DNA of 37,447 nucleotides from Peptoniphilus timonensis JC401 (GTDB lineage: Bacteria > Bacillota > Clostridia > Tissierellales > Peptoniphilaceae): contig NZ_HE978595.1 in NCBI RefSeq assembly GCF_000312025.1, positions 164,970 to 202,416 of the forward strand. The letters run 5' to 3'. The notes under the pieces were generated by a model, which searched no databases, had not been told where the DNA came from, and was given only the letters and a program-made list of their open reading frames with translations. Positions 1 to 10,043 of the stretch are shown piece by piece. Position numbers and translations under genes: made by a program. Position 1 is the stretch's first letter; the number at the start of each line of letters is the position of its first letter.

Positions 1-1
1 A

Positions 2-314
2 AAAGACGCTCCAGTAATTGTAATAGTTATTGCAAATACAGATATTTGCAAAACTTGGGTTGAAGAAGCATCACTAACCGCTGCTTACTTGCAACTTCTT
101 TTAGAAGAAGAAGGTCTATCATCTTCTTGGATCAATGTTAAAGAAGGAAACACAGCAGGAAAAATTTCTTACGAAGAATATTTTACAGAAAACTTTGGAA
201 GTAAAAAAACCATACAAAGCACAATGCCTAATTCCTATTGGCTATAAGAAGTCAGGAACAAAGGACCACGAAGAATTTGATATATCTTCAAAAGTTCACT
301 ACAACAAATTTTAA
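2..314 (+). pseudogene. Nitroreductase-family protein, 3' end, frameshifted
   Basis: This is the C-terminal part of a protein whose start lies before the window. The first frame reads DAPVIVIVIANTD, then an EEASLTAAYLQLLLEEEGL helix and a SSSWI strand, which is the order seen in nitroreductase-fold FMN enzymes (helix that packs on the flavin, then the Gly/Ser-rich strand). That frame stops at 245-247. A second frame continues with CLIPIGYKK and ends with SKVHYNKF and a stop at 312-314; an 'IPIGY' strand followed by a VHYN-type tail is typical of the end of these proteins. The two frames join if one A is removed from the A7 run at 203-209. Family assignment is from motif style only, and the substrate is unknown. 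The break is probably a sequencing error. Confidence 0.6.
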
Positions 315-327
315 TTTATACTAGTAG

Positions 328-355
328 AAAATCCGATTAATTTCGGATTTTTTTA
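328..355 (+). terminator. Rho-independent terminator after nitroreductase-like gene
   Basis: An 8-9 bp stem (AAATCCGA / TCGGATTT) with a short AT loop is followed by a run of T. It lies 14 bases after the stop at 314 and ends the plus-strand transcript. Confidence 0.75.
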
Positions 356-361
356 ATATTA

Positions 362-390
362 AAAAAGATCCACCTAAAAAGGTGAATCTA
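362..390 (-). terminator. Rho-independent terminator after DUF1002 gene
   Basis: Read on the minus strand, GATTCACC and GGTGGATC form a stem (one G-T pair) around a T-rich loop, followed by six T. It sits just past the reconstructed stop at 395-397, which supports the DUF1002 gene running beyond its first two in-frame stops. Confidence 0.7.
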
Positions 391-394
391 AATT

Positions 395-1260
395 TTATTT
401 AAATAAACTTACTATAAAATCTATTAATTTATCCAAGAAACTCTTTGTATTTTCTACTGCTTTTTCTCCTTCAGGAGAATTTAAAAAATTTTGAAGCCTT
501 ATCCTTGTACTTGACAGCAGTGTCTGCTACCCTATTCCAATCCACATCTGCATTTTTCATATTGTTAAAAAGACTAACTAACTTATCTTCTTGGTTCTTT
601 GTCAAATTAATATTGTAATTATTTGTCACATTTTCAATTATAAGCCTTACTTCATTTTCATCTTTTGGCATATTTTTCGCCATGGCATCTTTGATTTCAT
701 ATATTATGTCATTTGTTTTTTCATCGCCAAGTTCTTCAGAGAGTTTTTGTTTGAACTACTAATTCTTCATTGGCAACTTTCTTTAAATCTTCTGGCAATT
801 CTTTTCCAGTATTTTCTTCATAAGCTTTTAAAATTCCCGTCAAAGCTGCTGTACCACTTACCTTTCCAGGTGCAGTTACATAAATTTCTGCATCTTCGAC
901 ACCAACAGTATTAAGAGCGTTTATAAAGGCATCTTCTTTTACAACTCTTATGTTATCAGATAATTCAACAGTGAGTCCACTGCCAGCTTTTTGATATCTG
1001 ACAATAGCTGAAGAAATTGCCTTGTTTCCAATTTCTTTTGAAGTCAATACATCTCCAAGATACTTATATTCTTCTGCATTTGTAACTTCTATTATTTTTG
1101 CATCATCAGATGCATTCATTTCACGAAGCATTTCATTCTTTTGATTATCTTTTAAGTCAGCACCAAGAGTTACAATTTCATCGCCTTCCTTAGCAAAAAC
1201 AAAGCTAGGTAAAAGGGCAAGAGAAAGTCCCAGCACAATAAATTTATTTCTTATCTTCAT
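395..1260 (-). pseudogene. DUF1002 (YpuA-like) secreted protein, two frameshifts
   Basis: The N-terminus has a signal peptide (MKIRNKF, hydrophobic core, cleavage near VFAKE). The first 170 or so residues match the style of DUF1002 proteins, including the GTAALTGILKAYEE and ANEELV segments. The frame breaks at the T5 run 744-748, continues in another frame (SEELGDEKTNDIIYEIKDAM, then YNINLTKNQEDKLVSLF), breaks again at the A6 run 483-488 and finishes with a hydrophobic tail (FLDKLIDFIVSLFK) and a stop at 395-397. Removing one base at each run restores about 287 residues, near the family's usual length. The start at 1260 follows GGAGG directly; the ATG at 1272 overlaps that ribosome site and is not used. 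The function of the family is unknown. Either a decayed gene or, more likely, two homopolymer sequencing errors. Confidence 0.75.
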
Positions 1261-1412
1261 AACATCCTCCATTTTTTATTATCATAACAATTATATATGA
1301 ATAATATTTAAAAAGTATGTGAAATTTATCTGTCACTTATTAAGAATTTCTTAAAATTTTGTTTTTTATCCTTTGAGAATTTTTATCTTATAATTTTAAA
1401 TTATATTCACAA

Positions 1413-1440
1413 GAAAAAAGAGCCGGTTTCCCAGCTCTTT
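1413..1440 (-). terminator. Terminator of the lon-ysxC unit
   Basis: On the minus strand AAGAGCTGG and CCGGCTCTT pair (one G-T) around a GAAA loop and are followed by six T. It lies directly after the ysxC stop at 1451. Confidence 0.85.
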
Positions 1441-1450
1441 AAATCTTAAT

Positions 1451-2056
1451 TTATTCTTCATTTTCTTCATGAAATCTAATCATATCTTCAAATATAAACC
1501 ACATATCTTGGACTTCGTCTTTTTTTGTTGAGGAGAAAGGAATTATGTTTTCTCTGTGTTCTACTCCCAATTTTTTTGCTATTAGAGAAATTTGTTTATC
1601 TACTTGAGATCTTTTTATTTTGTCCTTTTTTGTTGCGATAACTATTCCTGAAAATCCTGAATCTAAAATATAGTCATACATCTGCTTATCAAGGGCTGTT
1701 GGTTCGTGTCTAATGTCCACAAGTAATATTGTTTCTAAAAGATTTTCTCTATTTTCAAGATATCTATTGATTATGCCTGCCCATTTTTCTTTTTCTGATT
1801 TTGCAATTTTTGCATACCCATAACCAGGCAAGTCAACTAGACGCAGGTCATCATTCACTTTGTAAAAATTTATTGTCCTAGTTTTTCCTGGTGTGGATGA
1901 TGTTCTGGCAAGATTTTTTCTATTTAGCATTGCATTTATAAAAGATGATTTTCCAACATTGGATCTGCCTGCAAAAGCGAACTCCGGCAAATTTTCTTTA
2001 GGATATTGTTTTTCTTCTACTGCAACTTTTTCTAAGTCAGCCTTATTTATCTTCAC
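1451..2056 (-). CDS. ysxC: Ribosome biogenesis GTP-binding protein YsxC/EngB
   Basis: A TRAFAC GTPase needed for 50S subunit assembly in Gram-positive bacteria. The sequence has all G motifs: GRSNVGKS (Walker A), DLPGYG (G3), TKKDK (G4) and an SSTKKD element (G5). About 201 residues is normal for the family. The best start is the GTG at 2056, six bases after an AGGTG site; the upstream GTG at 2065 overlaps that site. The reading frame overlaps the end of lon by about 14 bases, so translation of the two is probably coupled. The lon-ysxC order is a common Firmicute arrangement. Confidence 0.93.
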   Translation of the reverse strand: MKINKADLEKVAVEEKQYPKENLPEFAFAGRSNVGKSSFINAMLNRKNLARTSSTPGKTRTINFYKVNDDLRLVDLPGYGYAKIAKSEKEKWAGIINRYLENRENLLETILLVDIRHEPTALDKQMYDYILDSGFSGIVIATKKDKIKRSQVDKQISLIAKKLGVEHRENIIPFSSTKKDEVQDMWFIFEDMIRFHEENEE

Positions 2057-4375
2057 TAAAATCACCTATCGCAATCTCTGCAACTTCTTCAAATTTAGAA
2101 ACTGGTCTTATGTCTAATTTTTTAATAGCTTCTTCTTCAATTTCTTTTAAGTCTCTCTTGTTTTCTTCTGGAATTATTACTGTTTTTACTCCATATCTTT
2201 CAGCTGCCAAAAGTTTTTCTTTTAGTCCGCCAATTGGAAGAACTTTTCCTCTTAGGGTAATTTCTCCTGTCATGGCAACGTCATTTTTCACAGGTTTTTT
2301 GGTCAATGCAGACAAGACTGAAGTTGCAATTGTAATTCCCGCAGATGGTCCATCTTTTGGCACAGCTCCTTCTGGAACGTGGATGTGGATATCTGTATTT
2401 GTCCTAAAGTCCGGATCAATTTTATATTTATCTATATTAGATGCAATGTGAGAAATAGCTGCTATGGCTGATTCTTTCATTACATCTCCAAGAGAACCTG
2501 TTAGGGTTAATTTTCCTTTTCCTGGCATAACAGTTGCTTCTATTACAAGGCTTGTTCCACCTACTTCTGTCCATGCAAGTCCATTAACTGAACCAACTTC
2601 AGGAGTTTTTTCTGCTTCAGATATTAAATAAATTTTTTCTCCAAGGAAGTCTTCTATATTTCTAGTAGATACAGAAACTTTTTCCAAGTCTTCTTCTACT
2701 ATTTTAAGGGCAGATTTTCTTATTATCTTTGAGATTTGCTTTTCAAGTCCCCTAACTCCAGATTCACGAGTGTAATAGTCTATTATGTCTTTAAGGGCTC
2801 TTTCAGAAATATTTATATTTTCTTTTTTAAGTCCATTTTCTTCGATTTGCTTTGAAACTAAATATTTTTTTGCAATATTTAATTTTTCATTATGAGTATA
2901 TCCTTCTATTTGGATTACTTCCATCCTATCAAGAAGAGGTCTTGGTATAGTTGATGTGGAGTTAGCTGTGGCTATGAAAAATACCTTTGATAAGTCAAAA
3001 GGAAGTTCTAAATATCTGTCTGTAAAGGAATTGTTTTGTTCAGGATCCAAAACTTCTAAAAGGGCAGAAGCAGGATCTCCCTTAAAATCATTTCCTACCT
3101 TATCTATTTCGTCAAATAAAAATACAGGGTCGTTTTTTCCAGCTTTTTTTATCAGTGATATAATTCTTCCAGGAAGAGCTCCAATATAAGTTCTTCTGTG
3201 ACCTCTAATTTCAGCTTCGTCAGTCACTCCACCAAGACTCATGCGGACAAATTCTTTATTTAGAGAATTTGCAATTGACTGTGCAATTGAAGTCTTACCA
3301 ACTCCAGGAGGTCCAACTAAACAGAGTATAGGTCCTCTTCCCTTATTGCCAGACAAAATTCTAACAGCAATAAATTCTAATATTCTCTCTTTAACTTTTT
3401 TAAGTCCATAATGATCTTCGTTTAAAACTTTTCTAGCTTCGCCAATATTAGTTTTTTCTTCTCCACTTTCTAACCAAGGAAGGTCAATTATCCAGTCTAG
3501 ATAATTTATTAAAAGAGAATAATCTGGAGATTGTGAATTCAAATTGCTAAGTTTTTGGACTTCTTTTAGTGCCTTATCCTTAACTTCTTCAGGAAGTGCT
3601 TTTTCTTCGATTTTTTTCTTGTAAGATTCAGTTAATTCTTCCTCATCTTCTCCATCTCCAAGTTCTTTGTGAATAACTCTTAGTTGTTCCTTCAAGTAAT
3701 ATTCCTTTTGAACCTCGTCCATTTTCTTTTTAACTTGGTCATTTATGTTTTTTCTATGGAAAGAATTTCAATTTCCTTTTTCATAATCTCATGAAAGGCA
3801 ACAAGTCTTTCATAAATGTCTGTTGTCTCCAAAAGTTTTTGATAGTCCTCCAATTTTAAATTCAAATATCCCACAACTGTGTCAATAAATCTTGATGGAT
3901 CATCAGTGTCAGCAATATTTGATATAAGACCTGGGAAAAATTTTTCATCGAGAGATGAATAAGATTCTATATCGCTAAGGGCAAGTCTTAGTGCAGCTTC
4001 CACTTCTTCGTCTTCTGTAAAGTCACTTTCCTTGTCATGAAGGATTTCTATTTCTGCTTCTATCATTTCTTCTGTGATATTAAGTTCAGAAATTTTTGCC
4101 CTTTCTTCGCCCTCGACTAAGACTCTCACAATTCCACCAGGCAGTTTTAAAATTTGTTTTATAGTTGCCACAGTCCCAATTTCAAAGATATCTTCTCTCT
4201 TTGGTTCTTCGACTTCCAGTTCTCTTTGAGCTACCAAAAATATTTTGGAATCTTTCATTTCTGCTGCATCTATTGCATTAAGAGAAATATTTCTCCCACA
4301 GTCAAAGTGCATGACCATGTGGGGAAAGATAACTAGATCTCGAAGTGGGATAAGTGGTAATTTTATTTTATCCAT
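2043..4375 (-). CDS. lon: ATP-dependent protease Lon (frame broken once)
   Basis: Cytoplasmic AAA+ serine protease that degrades damaged and regulatory proteins. Residues 1-210 form the N-terminal substrate domain (LPLIPLRDLVIFPHMV). The next frame gives the rest: coiled region, Walker A GPPGVGKT, Walker B VFLFDEIDK, and the protease domain with the catalytic Ser in PKDGPSAG and catalytic Lys in RGKVLPIGGLKEK. The first frame stops at 3743, while the second begins mid-helix before KKKMDEVQKEYYLKEQ, a highly conserved Lon segment. One added A in the A6 run at 3748-3753 (minus strand) joins them into about 777 residues, the usual size. Both halves are well conserved, so a sequencing error is more likely than a true split. 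Confidence 0.92.
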
Positions 4376-4387
4376 TTTTCACCTTCT

Positions 4388-4411
4388 AAAAAAGCCGTGG
4401 CAAGCACGGCT
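4388..4411 (-). terminator. Intercistronic terminator between clpX and lon
   Basis: On the minus strand AGCCGTG and CACGGCT form a 7 bp GC-rich stem with a 5-base loop, followed by six T. It lies 10 bases after the clpX stop and 12 bases before the lon start, so lon is either transcribed by read-through or from a promoter not recognised here. Confidence 0.8.
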
Positions 4412-4421
4412 AATTATTTAT

Positions 4422-5639
4422 TTATTTTTTTATTAATTCAGCAGCTTCAGTTCCATCCACTGATTCTTTTGTTATTTTTACTGCTTTGATGTCATCTCTT
4501 GAAGGAATTTCGTACATTACATTCATAATAGTATTTTCTATAACGCCTCTTAATCCTCTTGCACCAGCTTTTTTCTCAATTGCCTTTCTTGCAATATAAG
4601 TTAAAGCTTCATCATCAAAGATTAAATCAACATCATCAAACTTTAGAAGTTCTCTATATTGTTTTACTAGAGCGTTTTTTGGCTTAGTCAAGATTTCAAC
4701 TAAAGCCTCTTCATCTAATTCTTCAAGAGTAATAGTAACAGGTAGTCTACCTATAAGTTCAGGAATTAGACCGAACTTTAAAAGATCTTCAGTTTCTACC
4801 TTTTGCAAAATATTTTCTCTATTAGCTTTCTTATCCATGATTTCAGAACCAAAGCCCATAGAAGATTTTGCAGTCCTATTTTCTATAATTTTGTCAATTC
4901 CGTCAAAGGCTCCACCAACAATGAATAGGATATTTGAGGTATCAACTTGAATAAATTCTTGTGAAGGATGTTTTCTTCCACCTTGTGGTGGCACATTGGC
5001 AACAGTCCCCTCAATAATTTTTAAGAGAGCTTGTTGAACTCCTTCGCCACTTACATCTCTTGTGATAGATACATTTTCAGATTTTCTAGCAATCTTATCT
5101 ATCTCGTCAATATAAATAATTCCTTTTTCTGCTCTTTCAATGTCGTAATCAGCATTTTGAATAAGTTTCAAAATAATATTTTCAACATCTTCGCCAACAT
5201 AACCAGCTTCAGTAAGAGTAGTTGCATCGGCAATAGCAAAGGGAACATTTAAAAGTCTGGCAAGAGTTTGTGCAAGTAAAGTTTTACCAGAACCAGTTGG
5301 TCCAATCATTAAAATATTGGACTTTTGAAGTTCAATATCGCTGCTAACCTTCCTATTTGATGAAATTCTCTTGTAGTGATTGTAAACAGCAACAGCAAGA
5401 GCACGCTTGGCATCTTCTTGCTTAACCACATATTGATCCAAGATTTCTTTTATTTCAGCAGGCTTTTTTAATTCAAAGTCCTTCTTCATTTCTTGGGGAA
5501 CTTCATTTTCTAAGATTGTGTGACATCTTTCGATACACTCATCACATATATTGACATTAGGTCCAGCAATCAATCTATTCACTTGGTTTTGCGTTTTGCC
5601 ACAGAATGAACATCTTAAAATTTCATCTGTATTAGACAT
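4422..5639 (-). CDS. clpX: ATP-dependent Clp protease ATP-binding subunit ClpX
   Basis: AAA+ unfoldase that feeds substrates to ClpP. The N-terminal zinc-binding domain shows the four cysteines (CSFCGKT and ICDECIERC). Walker A is GPTGSGKT, Walker B is IIYIDEIDK, followed by the [18 protein letters not shown] block and the C-terminal [10 protein letters not shown] sensor-2 region. Length 405 residues is normal. It starts eight bases after the clpP stop, directly downstream of clpP, as in many Firmicutes, and is followed by a terminator. Confidence 0.96.
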   Translation of the reverse strand: MSNTDEILRCSFCGKTQNQVNRLIAGPNVNICDECIERCHTILENEVPQEMKKDFELKKPAEIKEILDQYVVKQEDAKRALAVAVYNHYKRISSNRKVSSDIELQKSNILMIGPTGSGKTLLAQTLARLLNVPFAIADATTLTEAGYVGEDVENIILKLIQNADYDIERAEKGIIYIDEIDKIARKSENVSITRDVSGEGVQQALLKIIEGTVANVPPQGGRKHPSQEFIQVDTSNILFIVGGAFDGIDKIIENRTAKSSMGFGSEIMDKKANRENILQKVETEDLLKFGLIPELIGRLPVTITLEELDEEALVEILTKPKNALVKQYRELLKFDDVDLIFDDEALTYIARKAIEKKAGARGLRGVIENTIMNVMYEIPSRDDIKAVKITKESVDGTEAAELIKK

Positions 5640-5647
5640 ATCTCACC

Positions 5648-6232
5648 TCAAGATCTTTTCTCAATAACTTTATCGATTAAACCATAATCTTTTGCTTCTT
5701 CAGAATTTAACCAGTAGTCCCTATCAGTATCTCTTTCGATCTTTTCTAGGTCTTGACCAGTTCTTTCAGCAAGAATTTCATTTAATTTATGTCTAATTTT
5801 TAAAATCTTTTCAGCATTAATTTGGATGTCACTTGCCTGACCTTGTGCTCCACCTGATGGTTGGTGAATCATAATGTCAGAGTTTGGAAGAGCAAATCTC
5901 TTACCCTTAGCACCTGATGCAAGTAAAAATGCACCCATAGATGCTGCCATTCCAATACAAATTGTTGATACATCTGGCTTTATATAATTCATAGTGTCAT
6001 AAATCGCAAAGCCTGCAGAAACAGATCCGCCTGGTGAATTTATATAAAGTTGAATATCCTTATTTGGATCTTCAGCTTCCAAAAACAAAAGTTGGGCAAC
6101 AATTAAATCTGCCATAGTATCATTTACTTCGCCACTTGCAAAAATAATTCTATCTTTTAAAAGTCTTGAGTAAATGTCGTAAGATCTTTCGCCTCTATTA
6201 GTTTGTTCTACTACCATTGGCACTAGTGCCAT
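5648..6232 (-). CDS. clpP: ATP-dependent Clp protease proteolytic subunit ClpP
   Basis: Self-compartmentalised serine peptidase that assembles as a tetradecamer under ClpX. The catalytic triad is visible: Ser in [19 protein letters not shown], His in MIHQPSGG, and Asp in the [11 protein letters not shown] segment. The length of 194 residues is typical. It lies between tig and clpX with short gaps, one transcription unit driven from the promoter upstream of tig. Confidence 0.96.
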   Translation of the reverse strand: MALVPMVVEQTNRGERSYDIYSRLLKDRIIFASGEVNDTMADLIVAQLLFLEAEDPNKDIQLYINSPGGSVSAGFAIYDTMNYIKPDVSTICIGMAASMGAFLLASGAKGKRFALPNSDIMIHQPSGGAQGQASDIQINAEKILKIRHKLNEILAERTGQDLEKIERDTDRDYWLNSEEAKDYGLIDKVIEKRS

Positions 6233-6248
6233 TTAATCACATCCTTGA

Positions 6249-7598
6249 TTATTTATCTTCTTTAGCTTCTTCTATATCCTCATCAGAAATTTCTTCTGGT
6301 TCAACAAATTTTGCCTTTTCAACAAGAGTTTCAATAGCTTTTCTCTTTTGAAGGTCATCTCTAACAACGTCCTTGTTTTCGTTAAGCATGTATTCTCTCA
6401 TTTTTTCCATGTGGTCTTTGTCGTCCTTGAAGTAATCTTCAACAACTTTGTTTACTTCTTCTTCAATTTCTTCATCTGTTATTTCAATTTTCATGTCTTT
6501 AACAAGAGCTTCAAGAGCAAGGTCATTTTTTACAGTTTTTTCTGCTTCAGGTCTCATAGTATTTTTGAAATCTTCAAGACTTTGACCAATCATCTTGATG
6601 TAGTCTTCAAAGCTAATACCTTGAGCTCTTAAACTTTGGTCATAATTTCTAATCATGTCATCGATTTGAGCATTAATCATTCCTTCAGGAATGTCTGCTT
6701 CAATCATTTCGCCGATTTTATCAATAGCTCTTCTTTGTTTTTCCATTTCAGAAGTTGTCTTAAATTCTTCTTCTTTTTTCTTTCTAAGATCTGCCTTAAA
6801 TTCATCAAGAGTGTCAAATTCAGAAATATCTTTAACAAATTCATCATCAAGTTCTGGAAGTTCTTCATAAGAAATTCCATTTAATTTAATTTCGAATTTA
6901 GCATCTTTGCCAGCTAAATCTTTTTGGTGATAATCTTCTGGGAATTTAACAGTGATGTCAAATTCTTCGCCAATTTCATGTCCAATTAATTGTTCTTCAA
7001 AACCTGGAATAAATGTATTAGAACCAATCTTTAAATCTTGGCTTTCAGCTTCTCCACCTTCGAAGTATTTTCCGTCAACAGAACCTTTAAAATCGATGTT
7101 TACAGTGTCGCCATCTTCTACCGCTCTGTCATCAACATTTATAATTCTTGCGTTCATTGCTCTTTGGTTTTCAACTTCAGAATCAATAAGTTCATCAGTT
7201 ACTTCAAGAGTTGGGTCTTCGATTTCAATTCCTTCGTAATCTTTAATTTCAACTTCAGGTCTAACATCAACAGAAACATTAATAACAAGGTCTTCAGCCT
7301 TTTCAATGCTTTCTTCGTCAATATCAATATTTGGTTGGTCTACAACTTTAAGATCTAATTCTTTAATTGCATTTTCATATTCTTGAGGAAGAAGTTCATT
7401 AATAGCATCTTCAAAGAATACATCTTTACCATACATGTTTTCGATCATATTCTTAGGAACATGACCCTTTCTAAATCCAGGAATTTGGAAGTATTTTTTA
7501 TTTTTCTTATAAACTTCATTTTCAGCTTTTTTTATATCTTCTCTTTTTAAAACAATGTCAAAAAAGACAGTGTTGTTTTCTTTCTTTTTAATTTCCAT
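6249..7598 (-). CDS. tig: Trigger factor
   Basis: Ribosome-bound chaperone and peptidyl-prolyl isomerase. The N-terminal ribosome-binding signature is present (PGFRKGHVPKNMIENMYG). The FKBP-type isomerase domain spans roughly residues 160-250 (DGDTVNIDFKGSVDGK, then FIPGFEEQLIGHEIGE). The rest is the helical arm domain, ending in an acidic tail. Length 449 is usual. A GGAGG site lies nine bases before the ATG at 7598, and an extended -10 promoter lies upstream. Confidence 0.96.
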   Translation of the reverse strand: MEIKKKENNTVFFDIVLKREDIKKAENEVYKKNKKYFQIPGFRKGHVPKNMIENMYGKDVFFEDAINELLPQEYENAIKELDLKVVDQPNIDIDEESIEKAEDLVINVSVDVRPEVEIKDYEGIEIEDPTLEVTDELIDSEVENQRAMNARIINVDDRAVEDGDTVNIDFKGSVDGKYFEGGEAESQDLKIGSNTFIPGFEEQLIGHEIGEEFDITVKFPEDYHQKDLAGKDAKFEIKLNGISYEELPELDDEFVKDISEFDTLDEFKADLRKKKEEEFKTTSEMEKQRRAIDKIGEMIEADIPEGMINAQIDDMIRNYDQSLRAQGISFEDYIKMIGQSLEDFKNTMRPEAEKTVKNDLALEALVKDMKIEITDEEIEEEVNKVVEDYFKDDKDHMEKMREYMLNENKDVVRDDLQKRKAIETLVEKAKFVEPEEISDEDIEEAKEDK

Positions 7599-7639
7599 TT
7601 CAATTGCCTCCTAGCTCATCGCGTTTTTCATATCTCTAT

Positions 7640-7648
7640 ATTATAACA
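7640..7648 (-). promoter_or_regulatory. Extended -10 promoter of tig-clpP-clpX
   Basis: The minus strand reads TGTTATAAT, a perfect -10 hexamer (7640-7645) with the TGn extension; no good -35 is visible. It is about 40 bases before the tig start. Confidence 0.6.
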
Positions 7649-7668
7649 TAAATTATTTTAAAAACCTA

Positions 7669-7890
7669 TTAAATAGCTCTGTCCTTTAGTATCTTAGAGA
7701 GAATCTCCATCTCTTCATCATTAAGAGTTATACCCTTAGACATCTTTTGATGGTCTTTATCCCATTCTCTCAAGTCATACTTAGCTGGTCTGTCATTAAA
7801 AGAAACCTTGTTGAGTTCCTTTGTCCAGCCCTTAGCACTTTCAGATAAAACTCCCAAGTGCTCAGTAATCTCAAATTTAAAATCGCCCAT
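7669..7890 (-). CDS. YdbC/PC4-like small protein (p15-type fold)
   Basis: A 73-residue protein beginning MGDFKFEITEHLGVLSES, with KGWTKELN, RPAKYDLREWD and KGITLNDEEM. This is the layout of bacterial YdbC proteins, which share the fold of the eukaryotic transcription coactivator PC4 and bind single-stranded nucleic acid. The start at 7890 is one base past the proS stop, so it is translated from the proS message. The family's cellular role is poorly known; the fold assignment is from recognised sequence style. Confidence 0.8.
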   Translation of the reverse strand: MGDFKFEITEHLGVLSESAKGWTKELNKVSFNDRPAKYDLREWDKDHQKMSKGITLNDEEMEILSKILKDRAI

Positions 7891-7891
7891 A

Positions 7892-9595
7892 CTACCTAAC
7901 CTTTTCTACTTCATTTATAATATTTTCAATTGCTTCATCAGCAGAAATTTCAGAATTTTCCATTTCCCTTCTAGTTGAATACTCAACAATAGAATCAGCT
8001 GATTTCTTTCCACAAGTAATTCTTAGCGGAATACCAATAAGGTCTCTATCCTTAAACTTGACTCCAGCTCTTTCCTTTCTGTCATCAAGTAAAACTTCTA
8101 CACCCTTAGCTTGAAGTTTTTCATAAATCTTTTCTCCAAGAGCAACTTGATCTTCGTTTTTAGTATTTACTATAGTAACAATTGCTTCATAAGGTGCCAC
8201 AGACATTGGCCAGATAATACCATTATCATCGTGGTTTTGCTCAATAACTGCTGTTACAGATCTTGTAATACCAACTCCGTAAGAACCCATATAGAAATAA
8301 TTTGACTTTCCATTTTCATCTAAGTAAGTCGCATTTAAAGCTTCTGAATATTTTGTACCCAATTTAAAAATATTACCAACTTCTATGCCTCTAGCGAATT
8401 TATACTCTTCATCAGTTCCAGGAACCTTGTCGCCTTCAGCTACAAGTAGAAGATCATCTACAACTTCGCCTTCAAAGTCACGACCATAATTTGCATTGAT
8501 GTAGTGGTATTCACTTTCATTAGCACCAACAACAAGATTGTCCATTTCAGTAAGTCTCTTATCAAAAATCATTCTGACATCAAGACCAAGAGGACCAGTA
8601 TAACCTGGGCTAGACTTAATAGCTTTGATTTCCTCGTCGTCCATCATTCTAATATCATGTTCAGCAACTCCCGTATAAGAAACAAGCTTTGCAAGATTTA
8701 GTTCCCTATCCCCAGGAATAAACACAATAACAGCTTCATCTCCAAGCATTAAATCCACTGCCTTGGCACATCTCTTTTGATCAACCTTTAAGAAAGAAGA
8801 AACCTCTTCAATAGTCTTTGCATTTGGAGTATTAACTTTTTCAAGTTCCTTTTTATCTTCAGCTTCTGGAAGAATATATTCAACAGGTGCCTTTTCTTCA
8901 GTAGCACCAAATTTTCCAGACTCAGAATAAACAATTACACCTTCGCCAGTTTCTGAAAGAGCAATAAACTCATGAGAACCAGTGCCTCCCATAGCACCAT
9001 TGTCCCCTTCAACAATTTTATAATCAAGCTCTAGCCTATCAAAAATCTTTTCATAAGCATCGTACATATTCATATAAGCAGTGTGAAGAGTCTCAGGTGA
9101 AGTATCAAAAGTATAAGCATCCTTCATAGAAAATTCTCTTGCCCTATTTATACCAAATCTAGGTCTCTTTTCGTCTCTGTACTTAGTTTGAATTTGGTAA
9201 AGATTAAGAGGAAGATCCTTATAAGACTTAACTTCGTCCCTTATAAGAGTCGTAAAATATTCTTCAGCAGTTGGTCCAAGACAAAACTCTCTGTCATTTC
9301 TATCCTTTAACTTAAACATTTCAGGACCAAACTTTTCCCATCTACCAGACTCTTTCCAGATTTCAGCAGGTTGAATAGCAGACATTAAAATTTCCATAGA
9401 ACCAGCCTTATCCATTTCTTCACGAACAATATTTTCAATTTTTCTAATAGATCTATAGCCAAGTGGCAAGTATGTATATACACCACTAGCAGATTTTCTA
9501 ATCATACCTGCTCTTAGAAGAAACTTGTGAGATGCAATCTCTGCATCTTGTGGATCCTCCCTAAGAGTTGGCATATAAAGTTTTGATAATCTCAT
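7892..9595 (-). CDS. proS: Proline--tRNA ligase (bacterial type)
   Basis: Charges tRNA-Pro in the cytoplasm. Class II motifs are visible: motif 1 region around PLGYRSIRKIENIVREEMD, motif 2 (YRDEKRPRFGINRAREF) and motif 3 (MGSYGVGITR). Between motifs 2 and 3 lies the roughly 180-residue YbaK-like editing insertion of bacterial ProRS (KRCAKAVDLMLGDEAVIVFI). The C-terminal anticodon domain contains the LDDRKERAGVKFKDRDLIG motif. Length 567 is usual. GGAGG lies before the ATG, and a promoter sits 22 bases upstream. No T-box is seen in its short leader. Confidence 0.97.
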   Translation of the reverse strand: MRLSKLYMPTLREDPQDAEIASHKFLLRAGMIRKSASGVYTYLPLGYRSIRKIENIVREEMDKAGSMEILMSAIQPAEIWKESGRWEKFGPEMFKLKDRNDREFCLGPTAEEYFTTLIRDEVKSYKDLPLNLYQIQTKYRDEKRPRFGINRAREFSMKDAYTFDTSPETLHTAYMNMYDAYEKIFDRLELDYKIVEGDNGAMGGTGSHEFIALSETGEGVIVYSESGKFGATEEKAPVEYILPEAEDKKELEKVNTPNAKTIEEVSSFLKVDQKRCAKAVDLMLGDEAVIVFIPGDRELNLAKLVSYTGVAEHDIRMMDDEEIKAIKSSPGYTGPLGLDVRMIFDKRLTEMDNLVVGANESEYHYINANYGRDFEGEVVDDLLLVAEGDKVPGTDEEYKFARGIEVGNIFKLGTKYSEALNATYLDENGKSNYFYMGSYGVGITRSVTAVIEQNHDDNGIIWPMSVAPYEAIVTIVNTKNEDQVALGEKIYEKLQAKGVEVLLDDRKERAGVKFKDRDLIGIPLRITCGKKSADSIVEYSTRREMENSEISADEAIENIINEVEKVR

Positions 9596-9616
9596 ATTAC
9601 CTCCATAATAAAAAGT

Positions 9617-9645
9617 ATTATAATAAATAAAATAATTTTCTACAA
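9617..9645 (-). promoter_or_regulatory. proS promoter
   Basis: On the minus strand, -35 TTGTAG (9640-9645) and -10 TATAAT (9617-9622) are 17 bases apart. The leader is too short (about 15 bases) to hold a T-box riboswitch. Confidence 0.65.
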
Positions 9646-9880
9646 GTTTTTACATAAAATCTCATAGCACGCTATTTTTATTATACTATAAAGACTAGAA
9701 GACTTCACAAAATTGTTAGAATTAATTTATATTCCTTACATCCTTTTCTATTAAAAAATTTAAAATAAAAAATATCAGTTAAACTAATTTAAATAAAATT
9801 TTTGCAAAACTTTTAAAGCTATTGTTTTAAACATAAATATGTAAAAATAAAAATTTTGCCTTAAAAATTTCAAAATAAAA

Positions 9881-9912
9881 ATGCCTATCCTAAAATATTT
9901 AGAATAAGCATA
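9881..9912 (-). terminator. Rho-independent terminator before proS
   Basis: Read on the minus strand, ATGCTTATTCTAAA pairs over 14 bases (two G-T pairs) with TTTAGGATAGGCAT around a three-base loop, followed by TTTTTATTTT. It ends transcripts coming from the 2-hydroxyacid dehydrogenase gene or from the hairpin region. Confidence 0.75.
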
Positions 9913-9925
9913 AATTAAAAGATAA

Positions 9926-9979
9926 TTTCACGCCTCTCCAATAGCTACGACTAGGCGTAGATATCAGAGTGGCGTGAAA
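9926..9979. ncRNA. 54-base hairpin, candidate structured RNA
   Basis: The outer arms TTTCACGCC / GGCGTGAAA pair over 9 bp. Inside, CTCT pairs with AGAG, ATA with TAT, and CTACG with CGTAG around a six-base loop. Paired blocks separated by small internal loops look like a folded RNA rather than a simple terminator. On the minus strand it is followed 14 bases later by a terminator. I do not recognise a known family. The strand is uncertain because an inverted repeat folds on both. Confidence 0.4.
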
Positions 9980-10043
9980 AATAAATTAAATATCAACTTG
10001 TGTCAAATAAAAAAAATTTCGAAAGTACTGATAATTACCCCAT

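Noticed and set aside
9596-9700. T-box riboswitch ahead of proS
   Set aside because: The promoter lies only 22 bases before the start codon, and no T-box core or specifier stem is present on the minus strand.
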